Positions 9,335 through 20,000 are shown, numbered from the stretch's first letter. The stretch: 41,257 bases of DNA from Gemmataceae bacterium (GCA_028288765.1 JAQGHQ010000439.1:1-41257); one strand, 5' to 3'. Notes: a model not told the origin generated them from the sequence alone. Program-made: numbers and translations.

Positions 9335-9885
9335 CACCCATTCACGGGTGCCACGCACGACGACCTGCTCCGCTTCTGCCGCCAAACCTTCGGTCGCCCA
9401 AGTACGGCGCGCGACGCGGGCACCCTCACCGCCCGCTACGGCCGGCACCAGCGGCGCCTCCTCTATTACTCCACTTGCGCGTACTGCTACCCCGAGCGCA
9501 AGGGCACGCCGCCCCCCGACGCCCGGCTTCCCGACGAAAGGCCCTCGATATCCTCGCTCACCTCGCCGACGGGTGCGGTCCCCGTCAGACCGCCCGGCTC
9601 GTCGGCAAGAAGGGAAAGACCTGCGACCGCACGACCCCGTCCCCCCAACCCTGGCAGCCGTGGCCCGGGAGATCCCCGTCGGGCCGCGAGGGAGCGGCCG
9701 CAGGACGTACCGGTTCTCGAACGACTGGCGGTGCAGGAGTCGACGGCGCATCACAGGCTGTTCCGCTACGACCTGTGCCGGCCGGTGCGGCTGCCGGCGG
9801 AGAAGGACGGTCCCGGCCCCCACCGTGAATAACGCAGGTCTTCCGGATTGACTGGGCGAGTCCGCCGGAGTACCCTTGGGATCTG
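9335..9885 (+). pseudogene. Decayed IS transposase (IS1-like, zinc-ribbon plus HTH plus DDE tail)
   Basis: Three protein-like pieces in different frames line up as one transposase. At 9335-9540 a cysteine-containing segment ends in LLYYSTCAYCYPERKGTP and DARLPDE. From about 9541, one frame over, ALDILAHLADGCGPRQTARL is the helix-turn-helix part. It runs directly into VGKKGKTCDR, which in intact relatives as I recall them lies much further on, so an internal deletion is likely. At about 9700-9830, RTYRFSNDW and, in another frame, ESTAHHRLFRYDLCRPVR resemble the C-terminal catalytic end. The first frame change is explained by loss of one A in the run at 9537-9539. The element therefore cannot encode a transposase. 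I assigned the family from memory of similar planctomycete IS sequences, and no terminal repeats were identified. Confidence 0.6.
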
Positions 9886-10031
9886 ACTCGTGACTGATAC
9901 GGTGCCGGACTGCTTGATCTTCCCAACGTAAATCGACTGCTCAGACCCCTTTTACCGACGCCAAGTCAGCACTCGCCACGGGGAATCGCTCGGTATTAGT
10001 GCCGGTACGGTTTGGGCGGAAGGCGGCTGGA

Positions 10032-11774
10032 ATGAAGCGCCTGGGACTCGGCCTATTGTGTCTCTGCTTGCTCGCGGCCGGCGGCCTGGCGGTTATTTAT
10101 TCCCGCCCTTCCCCGCCGACCCCGACGACGGACGAGGTGCCGGACGGCCCCATCTGGTTCGCAGACGTGACGGAAGAACTGGGGATCAACTTTGTTCACG
10201 ACGTCGGACCCACGGGCAACTACTTCATGCCGGAGCAGGTCGGGTCCGGGGCGGCGCTGTTCGACTTCGACGGCGACGGCCGCCTCGACATCTACCTGCT
10301 CCAGAACGGCGGCCCGAACGGCCGGCCGAACGTCCTGTACCGGCAGACGCCCGACCGGAAGTTTGTGGACGCGAGCAAGGGATCGGGGCTGGACTTCGCC
10401 GGGCACAACATGGGCGTTGCCGTCGGGGACGTGAATAACGACGGCCGGCCGGACGTCCTCGTCACCCAGTACACCGGGCTGAAACTCTTCCTGAACAACG
10501 GCGACGGCACGTTCACCGACGTCACCCGGGAAGCCGGGGTGACCAACCCCGCCTGGGGCACGTCGGCGGCATTCCTCGACTACGACCGCGACGGCTGGCT
10601 CGACCTCGTCGTCGTCAGCTACGTGGATTACGACCCCGCCTGGGTGTGCTCCGCGCCGGGCGGCGGGCGGGATTACTGTGCCCCGAAAACCTTCAAGGGT
10701 CGCGTCAGTCGGCTGTTCCACAACGAAGGCGGGCGCCCCGCCCCGACCACCGGGGGCGGGGCTGCGGCACCGCGGGCGCGGTTCACGGACGTGACCGAGC
10801 CCGCGGGACTGGGCCGGGTTTCCGGCCCGGGTCTGGGGGTGGCGTGCGCGGACTTCGACGGGGACGGGTGGCCGGACATCTTCGTCGCCAACGACGGCCA
10901 GCCGAACCGCCTCTGGATGAACCAGAAGGACGGGACCTTCAAGGAGCAGGCCGTCCAAAGGGGCATCGCGGCCAACGCGATGGGCCGGGCGCAGGCCGGG
11001 ATGGGGGTGACGGTCGGCGACGTCGACGGGGACGGCCTGTTCGACGTCTTCGTCACCCACCTGGCCGAGGAAACTCACACGCTCTGGAGGCAGGGCCCGC
11101 GCGGCCTCTTCCTCGACCAGACGGCCGCGGCCGGGCTGGTCGCCCCGCCCGGGCAGGGCACCGGGTTCGGCACCCTGCTGGCGGACTTCGACCACGACGG
11201 GGTGCTCGACCTGGCGGTCGTCAACGGCCGCGTGGCCGCCCGGTCGACGGTCGACGACTGGTCGCTGGGCCCGTTCTGGAGTTCCTACGGCGACCACAAC
11301 CAGCTTTTCCGCGGGGACGGCGGCGGGCGGTTCGTGGGTATTTCGAAGCAGAACCGCCCGTTCTGCGGGCGGTACGCGATCTCACGGGGGCTGGTGCGCG
11401 GGGACGTCGACGGGGACGGCGCCCAGGACCTGCTCGTCACGGTGATCGGCGGCCCGGCCCGGCTGTTCCGCAACATCGCCCCGAAGCGCGGGCACTGGCT
11501 GGAAGTCAGAGCGGTCGACCCGGCGGTCAAGCGCGAAGCCTACGGCGCCGAAGTCCGGGTGCGGGCCGGGGGCAAGACCCGGGTCGCCTGGCTGAACCCG
11601 GCCGAGAGCTACCTCTGCAGCTGCGAGCCGTGCGCCCACTTCGGCCTGGGACAGGCGGCCCGGGTGGACGTCATTGATGTGGTTTGGCCGGATGGCTCTT
11701 CGGAGACGTTCCCCGGGTGCGATGCCGACCGCCGGGTTGTACTCGCCAAGGGAGGAGGTGGCCCCGTGAAGTAG
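10032..11774 (+). CDS. CRTAC1/ASPIC-UnbV family FG-GAP repeat protein, exported
   Basis: A 580-residue exported beta-propeller-type protein. An N-terminal membrane or signal segment (about 4-22, [20 protein letters not shown]) is followed by FG-GAP/VCBS repeats with calcium-binding-like loops: [78 protein letters not shown] and [13 protein letters not shown]. The C-terminus (about 485-570) matches the ASPIC/UnbV domain, with [18 protein letters not shown]. The family is common in planctomycetes, where these proteins are probably extracellular binding or adhesion proteins; no enzymatic role is established. The ATG at 10032 is chosen because the basic-hydrophobic signal starts there. DUF1559 and lipoprotein genes follow on the same strand, and a convergent TPR gene follows them. 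CRTAC1-like and TPR proteins are often neighbours. Confidence 0.92.
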   Translation: MKRLGLGLLCLCLLAAGGLAVIYSRPSPPTPTTDEVPDGPIWFADVTEELGINFVHDVGPTGNYFMPEQVGSGAALFDFDGDGRLDIYLLQNGGPNGRPNVLYRQTPDRKFVDASKGSGLDFAGHNMGVAVGDVNNDGRPDVLVTQYTGLKLFLNNGDGTFTDVTREAGVTNPAWGTSAAFLDYDRDGWLDLVVVSYVDYDPAWVCSAPGGGRDYCAPKTFKGRVSRLFHNEGGRPAPTTGGGAAAPRARFTDVTEPAGLGRVSGPGLGVACADFDGDGWPDIFVANDGQPNRLWMNQKDGTFKEQAVQRGIAANAMGRAQAGMGVTVGDVDGDGLFDVFVTHLAEETHTLWRQGPRGLFLDQTAAAGLVAPPGQGTGFGTLLADFDHDGVLDLAVVNGRVAARSTVDDWSLGPFWSSYGDHNQLFRGDGGGRFVGISKQNRPFCGRYAISRGLVRGDVDGDGAQDLLVTVIGGPARLFRNIAPKRGHWLEVRAVDPAVKREAYGAEVRVRAGGKTRVAWLNPAESYLCSCEPCAHFGLGQAARVDVIDVVWPDGSSETFPGCDADRRVVLAKGGGGPVK

Positions 11775-11905
11775 CGTGCCGCCGGGGCCCGGGTGGGCGC
11801 CGGCGAGAGTGTCCGCAAGCAGTACCGGGGGGGTGGCCGTTTGCCGCCCCCGTGGGTCGGATTGATTCTTCGGTTTCGTCCTCATCCCGGAAACGGAGAT
11901 ACGTC

Positions 11906-12856
11906 ATGACCAGAATCAGGCGCCGGTCGGCGAGCTTCACGCTGATCGAGCTGCTGGTGGTGATCGCGATCATCGCCATCCTCATCGGGCTCCTCCTGCC
12001 CGCCGTCCAGAAAGTCCGGGCGGCCGCCGCCCGGTCCACCTGTCAGAACAACGTCAAGCAGATCAGTCTCGCCGTTCACAACTTCCAGAGCACCTACGGC
12101 AAGGTCCCCCCGGTTGAAGGGGGGTTGTCGACCGGCGGCACCAACCCCTACACGGGTAACACCACCAACCCGAGTCCCGCGGGCGGGAACGGCACCATCT
12201 TCTTCTACCTGCTGCCGTATATCGAGCAGAACGCCATTTACCAGCAGGCGAACGGCGACTCGATGAATGTGGGAGCCCAGGTCGTGAAGACCTACCTCTG
12301 CCCGTCCGACCCGTCCGTCGTCAACGCCAACAACTACGGCGGGTGCGGGGTCATGCAGGGCGAGAACATCCAGCGGGGCGGGTTCGCGTCGTCCTGCTAC
12401 GCGGCCAACGTGATGGTATTCGAACCCCGCGGGCCCAAGTCGGTCGAGGTCTCGATGCCGGACGGGACGGCGAACACCGTGATCTTCGCCGAGCGGTTCA
12501 AGAACTGCTCCCCGGACGGGCCTCACGGGGGCGGCTGTACCCTGCCGGCCTGGGCCTGGAACACCATCCGCAACGGCGGCGACTGCTGGTCCAGCCCGAC
12601 GTTCGGGGCCCAGAACGACGGGATCGGCCAGATGAATTGTGCCGGGGCCCAGTTCAACTACGGGGGGGTCGGCTTCCAGGCCGGGCCGCAGGCCCAGGCG
12701 TGCAACTGGTACGTGACCCAGAGCGGGCACACCAGCGCCATGGTCGTCGGCCTCGGCGACGGGAGCTGCCGCACGGTGTCGCAGGGCATGTCGGTCAACA
12801 CCTGGACCTGGGCCTGCACCCCGAACGACGGCAACACGCTGGGCAACGACTGGTGA
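11906..12856 (+). CDS. DUF1559 pseudopilin-like protein
   Basis: A 316-residue DUF1559 protein. The basic leader [10 protein letters not shown] precedes [20 protein letters not shown], a prepilin-like hydrophobic helix; the residue before F is serine instead of the canonical glycine. Family landmarks are [47 protein letters not shown], and the C-terminal [20 protein letters not shown] with a final GNDW. GGAG sits 7 bases before the ATG at 11906, which fixes the start; upstream frame residues are not homologous. It is followed 200 bases later by a small lipoprotein gene, a pairing seen repeatedly in planctomycetes, and precedes a GC-rich hairpin terminator. The role is probably an exported, possibly fibre-forming surface protein. 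Confidence 0.93.
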   Translation: MTRIRRRSASFTLIELLVVIAIIAILIGLLLPAVQKVRAAAARSTCQNNVKQISLAVHNFQSTYGKVPPVEGGLSTGGTNPYTGNTTNPSPAGGNGTIFFYLLPYIEQNAIYQQANGDSMNVGAQVVKTYLCPSDPSVVNANNYGGCGVMQGENIQRGGFASSCYAANVMVFEPRGPKSVEVSMPDGTANTVIFAERFKNCSPDGPHGGGCTLPAWAWNTIRNGGDCWSSPTFGAQNDGIGQMNCAGAQFNYGGVGFQAGPQAQACNWYVTQSGHTSAMVVGLGDGSCRTVSQGMSVNTWTWACTPNDGNTLGNDW

Positions 12857-12922
12857 CCGGGCGTCGGCCCGCCTCACCCCGGCTCCTGTCCGGAGCCCCG
12901 ATTCCCGCGCCCGGTCTCGGGC

Positions 12923-12949
12923 GGCCGGGCCGCCGATGGCGGCCCGGCC
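12923..12949 (+). terminator. GC-rich hairpin after DUF1559 gene
   Basis: A perfect 12-bp stem (GGCCGGGCCGCC at 12923-12934 with 12938-12949) and a 3-nt loop, 66 bases past the stop codon. There is no strong T-run, so termination may be partial, allowing read-through into the lipoprotein gene. Confidence 0.55.
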
Positions 12950-13056
12950 GGCCCGTTACGTCTGTGCGAAAAGACACCGCGGATCATTCCGACTGGGAGC
13001 GCGAGACGGGCGCTTCCTCGTTCCCAACTCACACTGGTCTTCTTCCGGGAGTCTCA

Positions 13057-13497
13057 ATGAAACGAGCCCTCTCTCGTGTGCGGTTCGGGCTGTGTACCGC
13101 GTTCTGCGGCCTCCTCGTCGTCGGCTGCAAGGATACCGGACCCGCCCTCGGCACCACGGCCCCTGTGGGCGGGAAGGTCACCGTGGACGGTCAACCGGTG
13201 ACCGACGGGCAGGTCTCCTTGGTCCCGTTCGACGAGGGGATTTCGACCGGCGGCGGGGTGGCCGCGGGGAAGATCGACCCCGCCGGCGGGTACAAGATCT
13301 TCACCGCCGGGAAGGACGGGGCCCCGCTCGGGCGGTACAAGGTGATGGTGACCCCGAGCATGATCCCGACCGGGGATTCCAAGATGCCGACCTCCCCGTT
13401 CCACCAGAAATTCTCCGACCCGAAGAAGACCACGCTTGTCGTCGAGGTGGTAACCAACCCGTCCCCGGGGGCGTACGACTTGAAGTTGACCAAGTAG
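13057..13497 (+). CDS. Small lipoprotein with a carboxypeptidase-regulatory-like (transthyretin-like) fold
   Basis: A 146-residue lipoprotein. The N-terminus MKRALSRVRFGLCTAFCGLL leads into VVGCKD, a plausible lipobox with lipidated C24. The mature part begins PVGGKVTVDGQPVTDGQVSL, the beta-sandwich repeat typical of carboxypeptidase-regulatory-like proteins in planctomycetes, and continues PLGRYKVMVTPSMIP. CGGGAG lies 5 bases before the ATG at 13057, fixing the start. Such lipoproteins regularly follow DUF1559 genes, which suggests the two act in one envelope structure; this is inference from context. The gene ends 62 bases from the convergent TPR gene. Confidence 0.88.
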   Translation: MKRALSRVRFGLCTAFCGLLVVGCKDTGPALGTTAPVGGKVTVDGQPVTDGQVSLVPFDEGISTGGGVAAGKIDPAGGYKIFTAGKDGAPLGRYKVMVTPSMIPTGDSKMPTSPFHQKFSDPKKTTLVVEVVTNPSPGAYDLKLTK

Positions 13498-13505
13498 TGG
13501 TGGCG

Positions 13506-13529
13506 GGGGGCGGGGCCGACCCCGCCCCC
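13506..13529. terminator. Hairpin between convergent lipoprotein and TPR genes
   Basis: A perfect 10-bp stem (GGGGGCGGGG/CCCCGCCCCC) with a 4-nt loop. It lies between two convergent genes and could terminate transcription from both sides. It has no flanking T-run. Confidence 0.55.
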
Positions 13530-13558
13530 GTTCGCGCGGCGGGTTGGGGACCGGGCCG

Positions 13559-15013
13559 TTACCCACCCGGCTTCTTCGCGGGCTTCTGAAGGTCGGCCAG
13601 GCGGGCCTGGGCGGCCGCCCGCCAGGGCGCTTCCGGGGGGGCCAGCCGGAGCGCCTGCTCGTACCGGACGCGGGCCTCGTCCCGGCGGCCCAGGTCGGCC
13701 AACAGGTCGGCGAGATGCTTGTGGATCTCGGCATATTCCGGACTGCAGAGGACGGCCTGCTGGAGTTCGGTCAGGGCCTCGGCCGGTCGGCCCAGGTGTT
13801 TCAGGGCGAGCCCCAGGGCCATGTGCGCGAAGCCGTAATCCGGCTTGACGGCCAGGGCCGCGCGGGCCAGGGACGCGGTGTCCTGGTAGTACGCCCCGGC
13901 CCGGGTCTTGTCGCCGGCCCGCTCGTGGGCCTCCCCCAGCTGCAGGCGTACCAGGCTCAGGTAGTAGTGGGCGTGTACCTTGTGGGGGGCGAGCTGGCGG
14001 GCCCGCCGCAAGGCCACTTCGGCCTCCTGGTAGTCGCCCTTCTGCGCGAGAAGCCGGCCCAATTCCAGCTGGGCCGTGTCGTCGTCGGGGTATTCTTCGG
14101 CCACCGGGGCCACGACCCGGACCGCCTCGGCGAACCGCCCCTGGGCTTCCAGACTCTCCGCGATTTTGTAACTATTCTTCTTCTTGACCGCCCACCGCTG
14201 GTAGCCGGCGACGGTCGGGTCGACCCAGTCCCAGTCGGGCGGCAGCCGGTCGGCTTCCGCCTGGTAGTCGTCCGCCTTGGCCGCGTCACCCAGGCGGCGG
14301 CAGACGGCGGCGAGATGGACCCGGGCCCTCTGCCGCGAGTACGGGCTGTCGAGACACCCGAGCAGGTGGCCGCGGGCCGTCTCCCAGTCCTGGCCGGCCG
14401 CCGCGAGCAGCCCCGCGTCGAACCGCGCGCGGGGGTCGTCCGGCTTTTGCTCCCGGGCGTGACGGATGTGGGGCTCGGCCTCGGTCGGTCGCCCCAGGAG
14501 CAACAACGTCTCGGCCAGCACGAGGCGCGGGGCCTGGTTCTGCTCGTCGGCGAGCTCGACGGCCCGCCGGAGGTGGGTTACCGCGGCTTCCGCGTCCCCC
14601 CTGTTGAGGAGGGGCACCGCACGGAGGTAGGGCCAGCGGGCAGTGCCGGGCTCCAGCCGCTCCGCCTCGGTGAAGCAGATCCGGGCCTCGTCCTCCAGTT
14701 CGTTGGCGAGGAGGACTTCCCCGAAATAACCCCACGCCTTGGCCGAGGAGGGGGCGGCGAGGACCTGTTCGCGCGCGGCCCGGACGGACGAGACGACGGC
14801 CGGCTCCAGGTTGTCCGCCTTCGGGTCGGGTGGCGTCGGCCGCGGGGTGGGGCGGTAGAAGATGAAAAGGCCGACCCCGACAAGGACGAGCCCGGTGAGT
14901 GGCAGCAGCCGGCGGCGCCACCTGGGGTGCGGCGGAGCCGGACTCGGGTTTGCTGTCAAGGTCGCACCGTCAGTGCGCGGCAAGGGCAAGGGCGGGCAGC
15001 GGCTGGCCCACAT
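13559..15013 (-). CDS. Membrane-anchored tetratricopeptide repeat protein
   Basis: A 484-residue TPR protein. A basic stretch (HPRWRRRLLP) precedes a single membrane helix (about 37-54, LTGLVLVGVGLFIF), followed by a Pro-rich linker and about nine or ten TPR units to the C-terminus. Clear units include AWGYFGEVLLANELEDEARI, AQLELGRLLAQKGDYQEAEV, FAHMALGLALKHLGRPAEAL and IHKHLADLLADLGRRDEARV. TPRs bind other proteins; the topology suggests the repeats lie outside the cytoplasmic membrane. No catalytic domain is present. It is convergent with the CRTAC1-DUF1559-lipoprotein run, and TPR/CRTAC1 pairing is frequent in this phylum, so an interaction is plausible but unproven. The start is uncertain by about 20 residues. 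Confidence 0.87.
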   Translation of the reverse strand: MWASRCPPLPLPRTDGATLTANPSPAPPHPRWRRRLLPLTGLVLVGVGLFIFYRPTPRPTPPDPKADNLEPAVVSSVRAAREQVLAAPSSAKAWGYFGEVLLANELEDEARICFTEAERLEPGTARWPYLRAVPLLNRGDAEAAVTHLRRAVELADEQNQAPRLVLAETLLLLGRPTEAEPHIRHAREQKPDDPRARFDAGLLAAAGQDWETARGHLLGCLDSPYSRQRARVHLAAVCRRLGDAAKADDYQAEADRLPPDWDWVDPTVAGYQRWAVKKKNSYKIAESLEAQGRFAEAVRVVAPVAEEYPDDDTAQLELGRLLAQKGDYQEAEVALRRARQLAPHKVHAHYYLSLVRLQLGEAHERAGDKTRAGAYYQDTASLARAALAVKPDYGFAHMALGLALKHLGRPAEALTELQQAVLCSPEYAEIHKHLADLLADLGRRDEARVRYEQALRLAPPEAPWRAAAQARLADLQKPAKKPGG

Positions 15014-15911
15014 GGCCTAGAACACACTGACGATAGTGGGGCCGGGGCGGGAACGCAACGCCGGAGTAGGAGGGTTACAGGCCGGCGGTTTGGCTGGTGT
15101 GGACGGTATCGATCTCCGTTAGCCAGTCAGCTCGCGGGAAACCGTCTCCGCGGGCCGCCAAGCCGACCGGTTGATCGCCCTCCGCGAATAGAGGTTAAGC
15201 CGGTGGACCGGATGACGGTTGTGACAAGCCCGAACCGGCACCTGTCTCAGTCTCCTACACGAGGTCGGGGGTGTTCGAAAATGAATCGCAGCTCCCGATC
15301 GAAGAATGAGTCCGCCGTGAATAATAGGACGTGTTGAGGGGTCGAGTCGCGATCGATCCGCCACCGAGATCGGCTCACTCCCTCGGTGAAGGGACGGCGC
15401 CGAATTCGTGGCCGGAATAGTCGTCCGGCCGGCTGGGTCCTTCAATCCATGAAGCTTGTCGCACGCCGGCAGAGCCTTCTTCCCCTACCCCTGACAAGAA
15501 CAGACCCGGGAATTCGCTCCACCGCCCGTCCCGCCGTCCCGAAAGGTCTTGCGGTAGCACGACATCGAGATACTTGTATCCAGCTGGCCCGGCATGATGT
15601 TTGCGGCAACAGGAGATCATCATAGTGCCGCAGGTGATCTCCGGCATGGAGGAAGGGTACGTCACTCCGGCCGAGCCTTCATTCCCTTAAACCGAACTGA
15701 TCGGGCCTATAATCCCATCAGTCGGAAGTCATTCGATGCTCGACGGAAACCGCCCCGGGGGCGACAGGTGGAAGGCGGACAGCGGGCTTGGTCGCCTCGT
15801 TCGCGTAACAGTGTTGTAACTTTTCATCGCCTACTCGCGAATGTTCGTTGTAGGCTGAGTGACCAGCTTTATGTCATTCTCTTTTTCGACTACCGGGTTC
15901 CGGAGGCAGGT
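15014..15911. other. Long intergenic region without a recognised gene
   Basis: About 900 bases with lower GC than the flanking genes. The longest minus-strand frame (15375-15665) includes AGYKYLDVVLPQDLSG, which looks somewhat protein-like, but it has no ribosome site and no family I know; it may be a gene remnant. The region upstream of 15912 should hold the promoter of the third DUF1559 gene. I could not place one with confidence. Confidence 0.35.
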
Positions 15912-16784
15912 ATGAAGCCGCGACCACCGACTACCTATCGGAGGGATGCATTCACCCTGATTGAATTGCTGGTCGTAATCGCCATCATCGCCATCCTGAT
16001 CGGCCTCCTGCTTCCAGCCGTCCAGAAGGTCCGCGAAGCCGCCGCCCGGACCAGCTGTACCAACAACGTCAAACAGCTCAGTCTGGCCGTCGCCAACTAC
16101 GAGGGGGCGAACAACCGGGTCCCGCCAATGTGGTCGAGCAACGGCGGGACCCTGTACGGGAGCCTGCACTTCTTCCTCCTCCCGTACATCGAGCAGAACG
16201 CCGTCTATACCCAGGCCGGGAACAACTCGTACAACCAGCGCGGGACTGTTATCAAGACGTTCAACTGCCCGTCGGACTCGTCCGCCCAGGGAAACATGTG
16301 GAGCGGGTGGGCCTCGGTCAGCTACGCGGCGAACGTGTGGGTGTTCTCGGGCGGGATGGGCTGGGGCACGGACCAGAAACCCGGAAACCTGATCACCGCC
16401 ATGCCGGACGGGACCTCGAACACTGTGATCTTCGCCGAGCGGTATCAGCTGTGCCAGCCGTCCAGCGGGGGGAACACAGATCCGGTCTGGGCCGCGCAGC
16501 CGTGGAACACCCCGAACGACCGGTGGGCCGTCGCCGGGTTCGGGTGGACCAGCTCCGGTATCTCGGGCGGCTACTACCCGGACTGGAACCAGAGCATCCC
16601 GTTCCAGACGGCACCGGCGTTCAACAACTGCAACTGGTACGTGACCCAGGGGGCACACACCGGGAGCATGCAGGTCGGGCTCGGGGACGGGAGCGTCCGC
16701 GGGGTGAGTGCGTCGATCAGCCCGACCACCTGGGCCTACGCCTGCACACCGAACGACGGAAATCCGCTCCCGAGTGATTGGTAA
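15912..16784 (+). CDS. DUF1559 pseudopilin-like protein
   Basis: A 290-residue DUF1559 protein. The leader MKPRPPTTYRRDA precedes [20 protein letters not shown]; the residue before F is alanine. Downstream are [48 protein letters not shown] and the C-terminal VTQGAHTGSMQVGLGDGSVR, with a final PSDW. GGAGG is 5 bases from the ATG at 15912, which fixes the start although the frame is open far upstream. It resembles the DUF1559 protein at 11906 more closely than the one at 3068: both share YACTPNDGN or WACTPNDGN near the end. A strong hairpin follows the gene, so it is probably transcribed alone. Confidence 0.93.
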   Translation: MKPRPPTTYRRDAFTLIELLVVIAIIAILIGLLLPAVQKVREAAARTSCTNNVKQLSLAVANYEGANNRVPPMWSSNGGTLYGSLHFFLLPYIEQNAVYTQAGNNSYNQRGTVIKTFNCPSDSSAQGNMWSGWASVSYAANVWVFSGGMGWGTDQKPGNLITAMPDGTSNTVIFAERYQLCQPSSGGNTDPVWAAQPWNTPNDRWAVAGFGWTSSGISGGYYPDWNQSIPFQTAPAFNNCNWYVTQGAHTGSMQVGLGDGSVRGVSASISPTTWAYACTPNDGNPLPSDW

Positions 16785-16832
16785 CCGGTCCAGATGTCGG
16801 TTTCGAGGTTGTGAGTCTGCTTCGTGACACCA

Positions 16833-16878
16833 GAGCAGCTGGCGGGCGGGGGGCGTCACCCCCGCCCGCCAGCTGCTC
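16833..16878 (+). terminator. Strong hairpin terminator after DUF1559 gene
   Basis: A perfect 20-bp stem (16833-16852 with 16859-16878, GAGCAGCTGGCGGGCGGGGG and its complement) with a 6-nt loop, 48 bases after the stop. Only a short GTTTG follows, so the T-run is weak, as is usual in GC-rich genomes. Confidence 0.75.
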
Positions 16879-16941
16879 GCGTTTGTCAGGAGGCAAGGAG
16901 GGAAACGCCGGGATAGGAACGAGAGCCGGGCGCCAAAACCG

Positions 16942-17060
16942 TCAGGGGAACCCCGTGCCGATTTCGGAGTAGTAATCCGCCCCGTCGGGCAACAAAATGA
17001 TCACGGTGATCTCTTCACCAAAACCTACCTCTCCCACCCGATACTTCTCACTTGTCGAGC
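16942..17060 (-). pseudogene. Probable 3' remnant of an unidentified gene
   Basis: The minus strand encodes SEKYRVGEVGFGEEI and ITVIILLPDGADYYSEIGTG, ending in FP and a stop at 16942. This looks like the natural C-terminus of a protein. The GC content is below that of the surroundings. Upstream, the frame runs into the cytochrome gene at 17068 on the other strand, where it reads as antisense, so no complete gene remains. I do not recognise the family. Confidence 0.35.
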
Positions 17061-17067
17061 CGGTGAC

Positions 17068-20000
17068 ATGATCGATTCCCGCTCTGCAATACGGATGGTC
17101 CTGAGCGGCTTCGGGCTGGCCGTCGCCCTGACGGCAGTCCTCGCCCAGGCTGTCCGGGCGGGAGGCCCGTCTGCCGAGGGGGTTGCCTTCTTCGAGAAGG
17201 AAGTCCGTCCACTCCTCGTCGAGAAGTGTCAGCGGTGCCACGGGTCGAAAAAGCAAGAGGGCGGCCTCCGGGTCGATTCCCGCGCAGCCCTGCTCAAGGG
17301 CGGCGAGAGCGGGCCGGCGGTCGTCCCCGGGAAGGGGGACAAGGGCACCCTGCTTGCCGCGGTCCGCCACCAGGGCGAGGCCAAGATGCCGCCCGACGGC
17401 AAGCTGGCGGACACCCGGATTGAGGCTCTCGCCAGGTGGATAGCGGACGGGGCCGTATGGCCCGACGAGAAGGCTGCCACTCCCAACCGCACCGGCGTTA
17501 TCACCGCCGAAGACCGCCGCCACTGGGCTTTTCAACCGGCGGCCGACCCGCCGCCCCCGATCGTCCGCGATGCCGCCTGGCCGGCGACCGACATCGACCG
17601 GTTCGTCCTGGCCCGGCTGGAGACGGAGGGGCTCAAGCCCGTCCCGCTCGCCGACAGGCGAACTCTCATTCGTCGGGTGACCTTCGACCTGACCGGGCTG
17701 CCGCCGACCCCGGAGGAAGTCCGGGCATTCCTGGCCGATGACAAGCCCGGCGCGTTCGAGAGGGTGGTCGACCGGCTGCTGGCGTCCAAACACTACGGCG
17801 AGCGGTGGGGCCGGCACTGGCTGGACGTGGCCCGGTACGCCGACACGGCCGGGGACGGGGCCGACTACCCGGTCCGGGAAGCGTACAAGTACCGCAACTG
17901 GGTGATCGACGCGTTCAACGCCGACCAGCCTTACGACCAGTTCGTCCGCGAACAGATCGCCGGTGACGTCCTCGCCCGCACCGGCCCGCCGGACCGGTAC
18001 GCCGGTCGGGTGACCGCCACCGGGTTCCTCGCGGTCGGCAAGCGGTACGGGTACAACGTCAACGCCGACTTCCAGCACCTCGACTTCGCCGACACGATCG
18101 AGTCCGTCGGCCGGTCCCTCCTCGGGCTATCGCTCGGCTGCGCGCGCTGCCACGACCACAAGTACGAGCCGGTGACGATGGCCGACTACTACGCCCTGTA
18201 CGGCATCCTCCAGAGCACGAAATGGGCGTTCCCCGGCGGCGAGGAGCACAAACGGCCGGCCGACTTCCCCCTGCTCGTCCCGCCCGAGGAGGCGGCCCGC
18301 CGGGACAAGACGAGGGCGGACGAACTGGCCCGGCTCGACGCCGAAATCCGCCGGCTGAAGGCCGCGCGGGCGGTCGTGGACGGCAAGACGTTCGCCGGCG
18401 GGGTCGATCTCGCATTCGAGACCCAGCCGCCCGGGAAACCGCTCACCGGGCCGTGGTATTCGGAGGGGGCGGCCACGGTCCTCGCGGACGCCCAGAGCCC
18501 GTTCTCCCACGTCCACCCGGCCGGGACCCGCGGCGTTCGGCTGGGGAGCGGGAAGCCGACGGACGGCGTCCGGTACGTGTTCGAGTCCGGGCTGCGGGCG
18601 ACGCCGGGCCGGGGGATGTACTTCACTATCGACTTCCGCACCCTCGCCCCCGGGGACAAGAAGGGGGCCTACCGGTTCTACCTCGGCCGCGGGGTGATCG
18701 CCTCATTGGCCGTGGAGTGCAGCGTGACGGCGACCGAGTTCGCCGTCCGGAGCGGGACGAAGTGGGAGGTCGTCCGCAAGCTCGAACCGGGGGCGTGGTA
18801 CACCTTGCAGCTGGCAATCGACCCGGCGAAGAAGACCTACGGCGGCGCGGTCGGCAAGCCCGACGACCTGACCGCGTTCCAGGGCAAGGAACTCGGCCCG
18901 GGCTGGGACGGAGTGCTGGACACGTTCATCTGCGACGCGACCGGGCACGTGGCCGGACCGCCACCCGAGCACGACCTCGACAACGTCGGCCTTCAAGAAA
19001 CGGCATTCCCCGCTCCCGGTAGCAAGCCGGCAACCACCCCCGTCCCGGCACCCGACCAGAAGGCCCGACTGGTTGAGCTGGATGCCGCCCTGGCGGCCGC
19101 GACGAAGCTCCGCGAGACCACGGCGGCGAAGGATCTGTACGAAGTGACTTATGGGGTGAGCGAGGGGGCCCCGGTCAACGCCCGCATCCAGAAGCGGGGG
19201 GAGCCCGACAAGCTCGGCCCCGAGGTGCCCCGCCGGTTCCTGGAGATCCTCGGCAGCGATCCACTGCCGCCCGGCACCCCGGGCAGTGGCCGGCTCGAAC
19301 TGGCGAACTGGATCACCCGGCCGTCGAACCCGCTGACCGCCCGGGTGTTCGTGAACCGGGTGTGGCAGTGGCATTTCGGCCGCGGACTGGTACCAACACC
19401 CAGCGACTTCGGCACCCGCGGGGAGCGGCCGAGCCACCCGGAACTGCTCGACTGGCTCACCTCCCGGTTCGTGGCCTCCGGGTGGTCGGTGAAGGCCCTC
19501 CACCGGCTGATCCTGCGCTCCCGTGTGTACCAGCTCGCCAGCACCGACGACCCGGCCGGGCTCCGCACCGACCCCGGCAACCGGTGGCTGTGGCGGTACC
19601 AGCGGCGCCCGCTCGACGCCGAGTCGGTCCGGGACGCGATGCTGGCGGTGGGCGGACGGCTGAACCGGGATACCCCGGCCGGGCACCCGTTCCCGCCGGT
19701 GAACACCTGGGGGTTCACCATCCACAACCCGTTCCACGCCGTCTACGAGTCCGACCACCGGACCGTTTACCAGATGATCCAGCGGAACCGCCGGCACCCG
19801 TTCCTGGCGCTGTTCGACGCGGCCGACCCGAACCTGAGCACGGCCGAGCGGCTGCCGACGACCACCCCGACCCAGGCCCTGTACCTGATGAACTCGCCGT
19901 TCGTCCACACGCAGTCGGAGGCATTCGCCCGCCGACTCCTCGCCACCCCGGGCGACGACGCGGCCCGGGTCGGGCTCGCTTTCGAGATCGCGCACGGGCG

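Noticed and set aside
9531..9545. Programmed -1 frameshift in the transposase
   Set aside because: The heptamer at the junction does not fit X-XXY-YYZ in the reading frame, and later parts have further frame changes and an apparent deletion, so decay explains it better.
15375..15665. Minus-strand frame of 96 codons in the long gap at 15-16 kb
   Set aside because: A few stretches look protein-like, but there is no ribosome site and no recognisable domain; it is noted in the intergenic entry only.
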